DNA from: Erysipelotrichaceae bacterium
GTDB lineage: Bacteria; Bacillota_I; Bacilli_A; Erysipelotrichales; Erysipelotrichaceae
Assembly: GCA_017473265.1 (NCBI GenBank)
Contig: JAFULQ010000015.1
Span: forward strand, 1-57,843
DNA length: 57,843 nucleotides
Direction: 5' to 3'
Both the position numbers and the translations under genes were made by a program. Below, in pieces: positions 43,398 through 51,825 of the stretch; positions within the stretch are counted from its first letter, which is position 1; every line of letters starts with the position of its first letter. Under the pieces are notes generated by a model. It worked only from the letters and a program-made list of their open reading frames with translations. It did not search any database and was not told where the DNA came from.

Positions 43398-44168
43398 TTA
43401 CGCTTCTCTACTTCTTCTTTTCTTTTCAGGTGCAGCTGGAGCATCCATTTGTTGGATGTATAATAAAGCAGCAGCTAAACCTAATACAGCTGTTGGAACT
43501 AATCCCATTCCTAATGCAGCAGCTAATACGAAACCGATCATATAGAATGGAGTTAATTTTGGCTTGTTCATCATAACGAATAACATAGCGAACCCTACAG
43601 ATGCCATCATACCACCAGCTAATGTTAACCATGTGTTAACTAATGCAGGTAATACGATATTTGATACTAATTCTTGACCAAATGCTACTAAGCAGAATGC
43701 AGGAATAGCACCTTGGAAGAACCATAATGTACATGGAATGTACATGCAACGGCAAGCACCGTCGATATCCCCAACTTTAGCATATTTGTCAGCTTGGTGT
43801 TGGAACCAGATGTTAACTGTCCAAATTAACATTTGTAACATTTGTGCTACTGAAGCTAATGCAACACCTAATGTAACCGCTTGGTTAGCATTTAAAGCTC
43901 CGTTTGAAATACATGCAGCAGCAACAGCTAATGAAGCAGCAGAACATGCATCAGGTGGAATAGCAGCACCTACAGATACTGTACCCAAGAATACGAATTC
44001 AAGACCAGCACCGATTTCTAATCCTAATGATAAGTCACCTAAAGCTAAACCCATCAATGGACCAACAACTACTGGACGGTTTGTTTGAACGTGGAATCCA
44101 CCATAGATATCCCATTCACAAATACCAGCAACTAATGCAGCGATTAGCGCTTGTAAAATGTTTCCCAT
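43398..44168 (-). CDS. PTS mannose-family IIC component
   Basis: 256 residues with six to eight membrane segments. Family motifs are GICEWDIYGGFHVQTNRPVVVGPLMGLALGD and GLEFVFLGTVSVGAAIPPD, seen in the first third. It binds and moves the sugar together with IID. A Lys/Arg-rich tail (KKRRSREA) ends it. The first gene of the unit, preceded by a leader of about 190 nt and a TTGACA/TATACT promoter. Confidence 0.93.
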   Translation of the reverse strand: MGNILQALIAALVAGICEWDIYGGFHVQTNRPVVVGPLMGLALGDLSLGLEIGAGLEFVFLGTVSVGAAIPPDACSAASLAVAAACISNGALNANQAVTLGVALASVAQMLQMLIWTVNIWFQHQADKYAKVGDIDGACRCMYIPCTLWFFQGAIPAFCLVAFGQELVSNIVLPALVNTWLTLAGGMMASVGFAMLFVMMNKPKLTPFYMIGFVLAAALGMGLVPTAVLGLAAALLYIQQMDAPAAPEKKRRSREA

Positions 44169-44216
44169 CTTTTTTTCCTCCTTATAAATTTTAAAAAATG
44201 ATGTGATAATATGTCA

Positions 44217-44253
44217 AAATATTCATAGTGGGTTACAAACACTATAAATATTT
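44217..44253 (-). promoter_or_regulatory. Long hairpin in the IIC leader
   Basis: AAATATTCATAGTG and CACTATAAATATTT pair at 13 of 14 positions around a 9-nt loop (GGTTACAAA). No T-run follows on the minus strand, so it is not a terminator. It sits about 50 nt before the start codon. Confidence 0.5.
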
Positions 44254-44367
44254 TTACACCAAACTTAATAAATGGTTAAAGTTTCATCTTTAACACCATA
44301 AGGATGATTTGTATAAATTCGTTTGTTTTTTTTGATTAGAAGCGACAAAATCCTTTATACATTAAGT

Positions 44368-44396
44368 AGTATATCTTTAAATGTAAGCGGTGTCAA
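44368..44396 (-). promoter_or_regulatory. Promoter of the IIC-IID unit
   Basis: A near-consensus -35 TTGACA and -10 TATACT separated by 17 nt on the minus strand. Confidence 0.8.
44382..44395. promoter_or_regulatory. cre site overlapping the -35 of the IIC promoter
   Basis: TGTAAGCGGTGTCA matches TGWAANCGNTNWCA at every defined position. CcpA bound here would occlude the -35, giving glucose repression. Confidence 0.8.
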
Positions 44397-44579
44397 TCCA
44401 TTTCACACATTTTACACAAAATTCAATTAACAATTTAACATAATTATTTTAACAATTTTCAACTAATGGTTTAATCCATTACCATTCTATGACTTACAAA
44501 ATTAAAATATCTTTTATCATTGCACATAATTAAAGATGTGATATAGTAATTTTGACAATTTTTTCAAGGAGTCCATACT
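44397..44579. other. AT-rich intergenic tract between the IIC promoter and the TRIC-like gene
   Basis: No ORF above 30 codons is evident. It holds the plus-strand promoter of the next gene (TTGCAC, 16 nt, TATAGT at 44520-44547) and a small AATGG/CCATT inverted repeat near 44464. Nothing else was recognised. Confidence 0.5.
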
Positions 44580-45221
44580 ATGGAATTTAATTTTATATTT
44601 ATTTTAGAAATAATTGGAGTTATTTCGTTTGCAGTATCCGGATCCATTTTGGCCATGGAAAAAGAATGCGATTTATTTGGTGTTATTGTATTAGGATGTA
44701 TCACCTCTATTGGAGGCGGAATCATTCGTGACGTTATCCTTGGTATTCATCCACCAATGGCTTTCCAAGATCCTATTTACGCTATAGTTTCAATTATTAC
44801 CAGTTTAGTGACATTTATTATTTTCTATAAAAATCAAATCACTGTTCAAAAATATATCAAAAAACTTGATTATGCAAACTTATTTTTCGACTCAGTAGGT
44901 TTAGCTATTTTTGTAGTCGTTGGAATTAACACTGCCATTCAATATGGTTCAACAAGTACTTTCTTAATTCTTTTTACTGGATTAATCACTGGTGTTGGTG
45001 GCGGAATCTTGCGTGATATGATGGCCACACAAATCCCAATGGTATTACGTAAACGCATTTATGCAGTAGCTGCATTAATCGGTGGTAGTACTTACTATTT
45101 TTTATATTTACTTATGCCTGGAACCATCGCCATTATCATTGGCACCCTAACTACTATCGTTATTCGTTTACTAGCTGCTTACTATAAATGGAATTTACCA
45201 AGAGTAAAATTACATCAATAA
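44580..45221 (+). CDS. TRIC/UPF0126 (YadS/YicG) family membrane protein
   Basis: 213 residues, seven hydrophobic segments in two homologous halves. Each half has the kinked-helix motif: SIGGGIIRDVILG and GVGGGILRDMMA. The family covers prokaryotic trimeric cation channels and proposed glycine transporters; the substrate here is not known. AAGGAG precedes the ATG; a hairpin follows the stop. Confidence 0.87.
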   Translation: MEFNFIFILEIIGVISFAVSGSILAMEKECDLFGVIVLGCITSIGGGIIRDVILGIHPPMAFQDPIYAIVSIITSLVTFIIFYKNQITVQKYIKKLDYANLFFDSVGLAIFVVVGINTAIQYGSTSTFLILFTGLITGVGGGILRDMMATQIPMVLRKRIYAVAALIGGSTYYFLYLLMPGTIAIIIGTLTTIVIRLLAAYYKWNLPRVKLHQ

Positions 45222-45245
45222 TCCAATCCTTCGATTGGATTTTTA
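45220..45245 (+). terminator. Terminator of the TRIC-like gene
   Basis: AATCCAATC and GATTGGATT form a 9-bp stem with loop CTTC, followed by TTTTTAATT. Confidence 0.85.
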
Positions 45246-45246
45246 A

Positions 45247-45274
45247 TTAAAAAGAAGTAGACTATTCCACTTCT
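45247..45274 (-). terminator. Terminator of the Gfo/Idh gene
   Basis: AGAAGTGG and CTACTTCT (transcript sense, one G-U pair) form an 8-bp stem containing the stop codon, followed by TTTTT. Confidence 0.65.
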
Positions 45275-46260
45275 TTCTTATCTGGATCAAAATAAATACC
45301 TGCACTTCTTCTAGCCAATTGAGCAACTTCAACAACCGTCAAAGTATGATTTTTTACTTCTTCATATTTTACATAATCCTGTTCTCTAAACATCTTTTCA
45401 AAAGCAATCAATTCATACTTCATACGCATCTTAGAATCATTCGCATTCTCTTGATGAAGTTCTTGCTTATTCAACTGCCATTCATATGATTCACAAATAA
45501 ATGCAGGAGTAAGTGTACGAATATAACCCAATGTACCTTGTACCTGTGTTCCTCCTGGTGCCCCATTATCTTTAGAACCAATACAAACTGCTTTAAATGT
45601 TGGATAATCCAATGTCACAATACCCGAAGTATCAATATCTCTTTCAATATTCGCAATATAATTAACAGCACTAGGTTTACCAAACAAACCACAAACCATA
45701 TGTAAATTATAAATATTAATATCCATCAATGCGCCACCACAACACTTAGGATCAAATGCACTCATAACAATCCCCTTTTGGAAATTATCATAACGAGAAG
45801 AATATTGAGAATAATTCGATTGTACAATCTTAACATCACCTAAATCTGCCAATTTCTTTTTCATATTTAAGAAATTAGGTAAATAAATCGTCGTAATTGC
45901 CTCCCAAATCATAACTCCATTTTCTTTAGCCACTTCAAACAAATGCTTCGCTTCATTTAATGTTGTTGTAAAAGGCTTTTCACAAATAACATATTTCTTC
46001 GCTTGTAATGCTTTTAAACTCATTTCATAATGCAAATGATTTGGAACTGCAACATAAATTGCATCAATCTCAGGATTTTCTAGCATTTCATTATAATCCG
46101 TATACACCCATTTTAAATCATATTGTTTCGCTAATTCATTGGCTCTTTCAATTGAACTTGGAACACAACAAATCGCAACATCCTCTACCCCATCTACAAT
46201 CTTAACTGTATCTGCATGTGTAGGTACTATCATACCTGAACCCAAAATACCAATCTTCAT
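45262..46260 (-). CDS. Gfo/Idh/MocA family NAD(P)-dependent oxidoreductase
   Basis: 332 residues. The Rossmann fold begins KIGILGSGMIVPTHAD, followed by YVAVPNHLHYEMSLKAL and the signature CEKPFTTTLNEA. The C-terminal GFO_IDH_MocA domain includes GGALMDINIYNLHMVCGLFG. It oxidises or reduces a sugar or inositol-like substrate that cannot be named from sequence. A monocistronic unit divergent from the chromate-type transporter. Confidence 0.88.
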   Translation of the reverse strand: MKIGILGSGMIVPTHADTVKIVDGVEDVAICCVPSSIERANELAKQYDLKWVYTDYNEMLENPEIDAIYVAVPNHLHYEMSLKALQAKKYVICEKPFTTTLNEAKHLFEVAKENGVMIWEAITTIYLPNFLNMKKKLADLGDVKIVQSNYSQYSSRYDNFQKGIVMSAFDPKCCGGALMDINIYNLHMVCGLFGKPSAVNYIANIERDIDTSGIVTLDYPTFKAVCIGSKDNGAPGGTQVQGTLGYIRTLTPAFICESYEWQLNKQELHQENANDSKMRMKYELIAFEKMFREQDYVKYEEVKNHTLTVVEVAQLARRSAGIYFDPDKKEVE

Positions 46261-46345
46261 ACTTAAACCTCACTCATATTTTACAATTATTTTAACATAC
46301 ACTTTCAAAACTATGCTACAATAACCGCATGAAAGAAGGATGAAT

Positions 46346-46882
46346 ATGAAAATATATCTTGAACTATTTTGGGCATTCTTTCAAATTGGCGCTCTCACCT
46401 TTGGTGGAGGATATGCCATGTTACCAATGATCCAAAAAGTAATTGTAGAAAAACACCATTGGGCAACCGATGATGAAATCATTGATTACTTCGCTATTGG
46501 ACAATTAACTCCAGGAGTTATTGCAGTAAATACAGCTACATTTGTAGGTTATAAGACAAAAGGTATCCTAGGTGGTATATTCGCAACATTAGGTGTTGTA
46601 ACCCCTTCTATTATGATTATTACTATTATCGCTGCATTCTTAAAAAACTTCATGGACTATGAAATTGTACAACACGCATTTGGTGGTATTCGCGTTGCTG
46701 TATGTGTTTTAATCTCTATTGCTATTATGAAACTAGCGAAGAAAAACATTAAAAATAATACAGGAATCATAATTGCAGTACTTGTATTCTTACTTGTTAC
46801 CTTTACAAATATCTCAAGTGTATACGTCATCATAGGAGCTATTATTTTTGGCTTACTATGGAAAGGAGGTAAACAAGCATGA
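46346..46882 (+). CDS. Chromate transporter family, first half-protein
   Basis: 178 residues, a single CHR domain: FQIGALTFGGGYAMLPMIQKVIVEKHHW and GQLTPGVIAVNTATFVGYKTKGILGG. Short CHR proteins work as heteromeric pairs encoded by adjacent genes. The ATG at 46346 is spaced 6 nt from AGAAGG; an ATG 6 nt earlier abuts that site. Natural substrate may not be chromate. Overlaps its partner by ATGA. Confidence 0.9.
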   Translation: MKIYLELFWAFFQIGALTFGGGYAMLPMIQKVIVEKHHWATDDEIIDYFAIGQLTPGVIAVNTATFVGYKTKGILGGIFATLGVVTPSIMIITIIAAFLKNFMDYEIVQHAFGGIRVAVCVLISIAIMKLAKKNIKNNTGIIIAVLVFLLVTFTNISSVYVIIGAIIFGLLWKGGKQA

Positions 46883-47436
46883 TTTACCTAACCTTATTCT
46901 TAGAATTCTTTAAAATTGGATTATTCGCTGTAGGAGGCGGACTAGCAACCATTCCTTTTTTAACCGATTTAGCTAGCAAATACAATTGGTATACAACAGC
47001 TGAACTTACCAATATGATTGCCATCTCTGAATCTACGCCAGGACCTATTGGAGTAAATATGGCAACTTATGTAGGTTATACTGTAGGTGGTATTTTTGGC
47101 GCAATTGCAACTACAATTGGATTAATTACACCATCAGTGATTATCATTTTAATTGTTGCTAAAGTATTAACCAACATTAAAGACAATCCACATGTAAATA
47201 ATGCATTTAAAGCATTACGACCTGCAGTTACTGGATTAATTGCTTCCGCTGGATTTCAAGTATTTCAAGCAGCCTTTATCTTGTTACAACCAGAATCAAC
47301 CGAATTCTTTAGTATCATCAATTGGCCAGCAATTATACTCTTTATACCACTATTTATATTTCAATATAAAACCAATAAGCATCCAATTATTGTCATAGCC
47401 ATTGCATGCATCATTGGAATTGTTTGTAAACTATAA
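46879..47436 (+). CDS. Chromate transporter family, second half-protein
   Basis: 185 residues, CHR domain homologous to its neighbour: FKIGLFAVGGGLATIPFL and SESTPGPIGVNMATYVGYTVGGIFG. Start overlaps the upstream stop (ATGA), preceded by GGAGG. Together the two proteins form the bipartite transporter. A terminator follows. Confidence 0.9.
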   Translation: MIYLTLFLEFFKIGLFAVGGGLATIPFLTDLASKYNWYTTAELTNMIAISESTPGPIGVNMATYVGYTVGGIFGAIATTIGLITPSVIIILIVAKVLTNIKDNPHVNNAFKALRPAVTGLIASAGFQVFQAAFILLQPESTEFFSIINWPAIILFIPLFIFQYKTNKHPIIVIAIACIIGIVCKL

Positions 47437-47457
47437 CTTATACTTAATATAGTAACT

Positions 47458-47482
47458 AGAGTCACCATCGTGACTCTTTTTA
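47458..47482 (+). terminator. Terminator of the chromate-type transporter operon
   Basis: AGAGTCAC and GTGACTCT form an 8-bp stem with loop CATC, followed by TTTTTATT. Confidence 0.88.
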
Positions 47483-47608
47483 TTCTTTCATTCATCTAAT
47501 CACCCACTAAAAAATACTCAAATTATGTGAATTTCATATGAACATTGTAAGTATTTTAAACGAATTTCACAAAACAGTGGTATGATAACAAACAAGGGAG
47601 ATGAAGAT

Positions 47609-49537
47609 ATGAAAACAATCACATTAGAAACATTAGAAAAGTTTAAGTATTTATCCGACTTAAAAGTACATAATCATGATTTATATTATGTAGAAACAGC
47701 TATGGATATGGAAAATAATAATTACAAACAACGTCTTCATAAATACAATACATTAACAAATGAAGACAGCATTTACATTGACTACAAAAAACGTTGTACA
47801 ACCTATTTAATGAATGATGGATCATTCCTATACGCAGACCAAGATCCAGAATCAAAAACGGTACATACACGTTTAACAAAAATAGAAAATGGAGAATTTA
47901 AAAATTCATTTACACTACCTTTACAAGTAAGTAACATTAAAGACTTAAACGAAGAATCATATTTAGTACAAGCAACTATCAATCGTAGTTGTCCTGAATA
48001 TCATCATTTAACACTTGAACAACAACTACAAGTTGAACAAGCCAAAAAAGACAATGAAGACTATGTAGTCTTTGATGAATATCCATTCTTCTATAATGGT
48101 GCAGGCATTATTAATGGTGATCGTAATACTTTATTCTTAGTCAATAAACAAACATTAGAAATTACAAATCTAATTCCATTAACTGTTGATGTTGAATCTT
48201 ATGATATTGATGGTGATGAACTTGTCTATGCAGGTGTAGATTTTACAGATGTGAAAGGTTTATGGAGTTGGGTTTGGAAAGTCAATCTTAAAACATTAGA
48301 AACAGAAGTATTATTTGATGATGTATTAATGATTGGTAGAGTATTCTATTATAATCATAAAGTTATTTTAACAGGTACAAATGGTGCCGCTGTAGATGGA
48401 AAAGACTTCTATGAATTAAAAGATAAACAATTACATTTATTATTCAAAAATGAAAACTGCTTATACAATAGCATTCTTACAGATGCTCGTTATGGCAGAA
48501 TGAAAAACTACTATAAATTCAATAACGATTCTTATTTCATTGGCGTTGAATACCATACATCTTATATTTACAAATTCACTGAAACTGGTTTAGTTAAAAT
48601 GAATGATTTTGATGGTGCAAGTGATGATGTTGTTGTGAATGAACATGGTATATGGATGTTAGGCTTAGTTGATCAAAAACTATCTGAACTATATGCTATA
48701 GTTGATAAAAAGCCTGTACAATTAACACACATTAATAATGTAGATGATTATTATGTAGCGACACCTCAACGCATTTGGTTAAAGAAAGATGTAGATATTC
48801 AAGGTTGGGTATTATTACCTAAAGACTATGATGAAAACAAAACATACCCTGCTATTTTAGATATTCACGGTGGTCCTAAGTGTACATATGGTGAAGTTTT
48901 CTATCATGAAATGCAAGCATGGGCAAATATGGGATATTTTGTAATGTTCTGTAACCCAAGATGTTCTGATGGTAGAGGAAATGAATTCGCAAACTTTATG
49001 AAACATTATGGTAAAACAGACTATGAAGATTTAATGGATTTTGTTGATGAAGTATTGCGCTTATATCCAGCAATTGATGCTGAACAATTAGGAGTTGCTG
49101 GTGGAAGCTATGGTGGCTTTATGTGTAACTGGATTATCGGTCATACTGACCGTTTCAAAGCTGCTTGTTCACAACGTTCAATTTCTAATAGAATTGCTCA
49201 AATTTGTTATAGCGATTATGGTATTGACACTCCATACGAATTCAATATTTATGATGTAGATGATTGTTTTGATGTATTCTGGGATATTTCTCCATTAAAA
49301 TACGCAAACAATGCGAAAACCCCTACATTATTTATTCACGCTACAGAAGACTATCGTTGTCCAATTTCTGAAGCTATTCAAATGTATACTGTATTGAAAT
49401 GTCGTGGTGTAGATACAAAATTAGTAGCCTTCATTGGTGAAAACCATGAATTATCTCGTGCTGGTAAACCTAAACACCGTTTACGCAGATTAAATGAAAT
49501 GACAGATTGGTTAAATCATTACGTAAAAAAGGATTAG
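47609..49537 (+). CDS. S9 family (prolyl oligopeptidase-like) serine peptidase
   Basis: 642 residues. An N-terminal beta-propeller (about 1-380) is followed by an alpha/beta hydrolase domain with the nucleophile GGSYGGFMCNW, the aspartate in IHATEDYRCP and the histidine in GENHELS. It resembles acylaminoacyl peptidases such as YuxL and cleaves small peptides in the cytosol. The internal ATG at 47609 is 8 nt after GGGAG. Its stop overlaps the convergent aroA stop. Confidence 0.92.
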   Translation: MKTITLETLEKFKYLSDLKVHNHDLYYVETAMDMENNNYKQRLHKYNTLTNEDSIYIDYKKRCTTYLMNDGSFLYADQDPESKTVHTRLTKIENGEFKNSFTLPLQVSNIKDLNEESYLVQATINRSCPEYHHLTLEQQLQVEQAKKDNEDYVVFDEYPFFYNGAGIINGDRNTLFLVNKQTLEITNLIPLTVDVESYDIDGDELVYAGVDFTDVKGLWSWVWKVNLKTLETEVLFDDVLMIGRVFYYNHKVILTGTNGAAVDGKDFYELKDKQLHLLFKNENCLYNSILTDARYGRMKNYYKFNNDSYFIGVEYHTSYIYKFTETGLVKMNDFDGASDDVVVNEHGIWMLGLVDQKLSELYAIVDKKPVQLTHINNVDDYYVATPQRIWLKKDVDIQGWVLLPKDYDENKTYPAILDIHGGPKCTYGEVFYHEMQAWANMGYFVMFCNPRCSDGRGNEFANFMKHYGKTDYEDLMDFVDEVLRLYPAIDAEQLGVAGGSYGGFMCNWIIGHTDRFKAACSQRSISNRIAQICYSDYGIDTPYEFNIYDVDDCFDVFWDISPLKYANNAKTPTLFIHATEDYRCPISEAIQMYTVLKCRGVDTKLVAFIGENHELSRAGKPKHRLRRLNEMTDWLNHYVKKD

Positions 49538-49556
49538 AAATTTTCTAATCCTTTTA
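49526..49556. terminator. Bidirectional terminator over convergent stop codons
   Basis: GGATTAGAA and TTCTAATCC pair around a short loop with A- and T-runs; the stops of the S9 peptidase and aroA overlap within the left arm. Confidence 0.85.
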
Positions 49557-50796
49557 TTTTGATACCTAATTTTGCTAAATCATCAAAGAAATGTGGATAC
49601 GATTTACTAACTGCTTCTGCTCCTTGAATTGTTATTCCATTTTCAGACACAATCGCTCCGATTGCTAAAGCCATAACAATACGATGATCATTATGTCCAT
49701 CTACCATACATGGCGTATTCCATTTCTTACTACCTGTAATCCATACTTCATCTTCTGTTGTAAGGAGATCAACACCTAGTTTTCGTAGTTCACATTCCAT
49801 TGCACAAATACGATCACTTTCTTTGATTCGTAATCTTTTACAATTGATAAAATGCGTAGTACCCTCCGCTAACGAAGCACATACAAATAATATCGGACCT
49901 AAATCTGGACAGTTTTGTAAATCTATTGTTGTACTATGTAATGAATCCCCTTTTACACAAACACCATCTTCATTCCAAACAATTGAACATCCCATATTAG
50001 TTAAGATATCCAATATTGCTTTATCCCCTTGTAAACTATTAGGATTCGCATGTAAACAAGTAATAGGTATTCCTAATGCTCCTAAACCTGCAAAAAATGC
50101 TAATTGTGAATAATCAGCTTCAATTGTTACATTTTGAGATTGATATATCTGATTTCCTTTAATGAATATTGTTGTATCATCTATCCATTCAACCACAACA
50201 CCAAATTGCTTTAACATATCCACTGTTAAATCTACATACGATTTAGATGCAAATTCTCCTTGTATTTTGATTTGAGAATCATTATCACACAAAGGTAATG
50301 CAAATAATAATCCAGAAATAAATTGCGAACTAACATTCCCATCAATTTCATAGTTTCCACTCTTCAAACATTCTTCAACAACAATTTCTTGCTCATTATG
50401 TTCAAAGTGACTAAATATATTTTGATATATATTTTGTGGACGTTCTAATAAACGTTTTGTACCTTGTAAGGTTACTTTTTGTTTTGTTAAAGATGCTATA
50501 GGAATCATAAAACGCAAAGTAGACCCTGATTCATTACACCACAATGTATATTCCCTATTTTCAAAACATTCAATACCTGTAATTTCAAGTGTATTTCCTT
50601 TTTTAAGAATTTTAGCCCCCAATTGTTCCATACAACCAATCGTTGCCTCAAGATCCTTGGACATATCTACATTATAAATATGAGATGTACCTTTAGCCAA
50701 TGATGCACAAATGATGGCACGATGTCCTAACGATTTACTAGAAGGAATACGAATTTGTTTTTCAATACATTTTGAAGGTTCAATAGTAACCAACAT
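49534..50796 (-). CDS. aroA: EPSP synthase (3-phosphoshikimate 1-carboxyvinyltransferase)
   Basis: 420 residues. Joins shikimate-3-phosphate and PEP. Motifs include the N-terminal IRIPSSKSLGHRAIICASLAKG, CNESGSTLRFM, GNVSSQFISGLLFALP, the catalytic D/E region (DCPDLGPILF-like) and DGHNDHRIVMALAIGA. The overall pattern has the 420-residue class. Last gene of the aro operon; its start overlaps the aroF stop (TAATG). Confidence 0.94.
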   Translation of the reverse strand: MLVTIEPSKCIEKQIRIPSSKSLGHRAIICASLAKGTSHIYNVDMSKDLEATIGCMEQLGAKILKKGNTLEITGIECFENREYTLWCNESGSTLRFMIPIASLTKQKVTLQGTKRLLERPQNIYQNIFSHFEHNEQEIVVEECLKSGNYEIDGNVSSQFISGLLFALPLCDNDSQIKIQGEFASKSYVDLTVDMLKQFGVVVEWIDDTTIFIKGNQIYQSQNVTIEADYSQLAFFAGLGALGIPITCLHANPNSLQGDKAILDILTNMGCSIVWNEDGVCVKGDSLHSTTIDLQNCPDLGPILFVCASLAEGTTHFINCKRLRIKESDRICAMECELRKLGVDLLTTEDEVWITGSKKWNTPCMVDGHNDHRIVMALAIGAIVSENGITIQGAEAVSKSYPHFFDDLAKLGIKIKGLENF

Positions 50797-51812
50797 TAGA
50801 TACTTCTCCCTAAAACTTCTGCTACTTTTTTTACTTTTTCTACCAAAGTTTTAAATTTTTCTGGTTTTAATGATTGTGAGCCATCACTCCAAGCACATTC
50901 CGGTTGATCATGAACTTCAATCATTAAACCATCACACCCTGCCGCAACAGCAGCCAAAGACATAGCTTCTACCAATTTCCAATCACCTGTCGCATGAGAA
51001 GGATCAATAATAATAGGTAAATGCGTTCTTTCTTTAATAATTGGAATAACACTTACATCCAATGTATTGCGAGTCAACGTTTCAAAGGTACGAATCCCAC
51101 GTTCACATAAAATAACATTTGGATTTCCATTAGCCATAATATATTCAGCAGACATTAACCATTCTTCAATGGTATTTGCCATACCACGTTTTAATAAAAT
51201 TGGTTTATTTACTTTGCCTAACGCTTTTAATAACTCAAAGTTTTGCATATTTCTTGCACCAACTTGAATAACATCAACATTTTTAACAAACTCATCAATT
51301 TTATCAATACTCATTAATTCTGATACAATTGGCATACCCGTTAATTCTTTCGCATGCACCATGCATTGAATTCCTTCCGTTTGCATCCCTTGGAAAGCAT
51401 ATGGAGAAGTACGAGGCTTATAGGCACCACCACGCATCATTTTACCACCTGCATCTTTAACATCTTGTGCTAAACGACACATCATCTCATCACCTTCAAC
51501 AGAACATGGTCCACCAATAATAACTAGTGGTTGCCCCGCTCCAATTTTAACATCTCCAACCTCAATAATCGTATCTTCAGGATGCACATAACGACTTACT
51601 AGTTTATATGGCACATCCATACGACGTACTTCAATTACCCAAGGATTTGCTAGAATACGCTTATCATCCACTTTAATGGTATCACCCGTTAAAGCTAGTA
51701 ATGTCATATGTACGCCTTCAATTATCGTAATTTGAAAATCTTGATTTTCTAAATCCGTAATTAATTTTTGTTTTTCTATTTCTGGAGTATGTTTTTTTAA
51801 TGAAATAATCAT
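50796..51812 (-). CDS. aroF: DAHP synthase with N-terminal ferredoxin-like regulatory domain
   Basis: 338 residues. First enzyme of the shikimate pathway, condensing PEP and erythrose-4-phosphate. Residues 1-70 form a ferredoxin-like domain as in the Thermotoga enzyme, where Tyr and Phe inhibit. The barrel carries IIGGPCSVEGDEMM, MRGGAYKPRTSPYAFQG, ILLKRGMANTIEEW and IDPSHATGDW. The conserved Cys, His and Arg residues for metal and phosphate are present. Between aroEK and aroA. Confidence 0.94.
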   Translation of the reverse strand: MIISLKKHTPEIEKQKLITDLENQDFQITIIEGVHMTLLALTGDTIKVDDKRILANPWVIEVRRMDVPYKLVSRYVHPEDTIIEVGDVKIGAGQPLVIIGGPCSVEGDEMMCRLAQDVKDAGGKMMRGGAYKPRTSPYAFQGMQTEGIQCMVHAKELTGMPIVSELMSIDKIDEFVKNVDVIQVGARNMQNFELLKALGKVNKPILLKRGMANTIEEWLMSAEYIMANGNPNVILCERGIRTFETLTRNTLDVSVIPIIKERTHLPIIIDPSHATGDWKLVEAMSLAAVAAGCDGLMIEVHDQPECAWSDGSQSLKPEKFKTLVEKVKKVAEVLGRSI

Positions 51813-51825
51813 GCTTTCTCCCCTT

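Noticed and set aside
43738-44088. A 116-codon plus-strand frame opposite PTS IIC
   Set aside because: Antisense shadow of a conserved membrane gene; no initiation signals and no recognisable domain.
46346-47436. Split chromate transporter as a broken gene
   Set aside because: Each half is a complete CHR domain with its own ribosome-binding site and ATGA coupling, the normal layout of bipartite CHR transporters.
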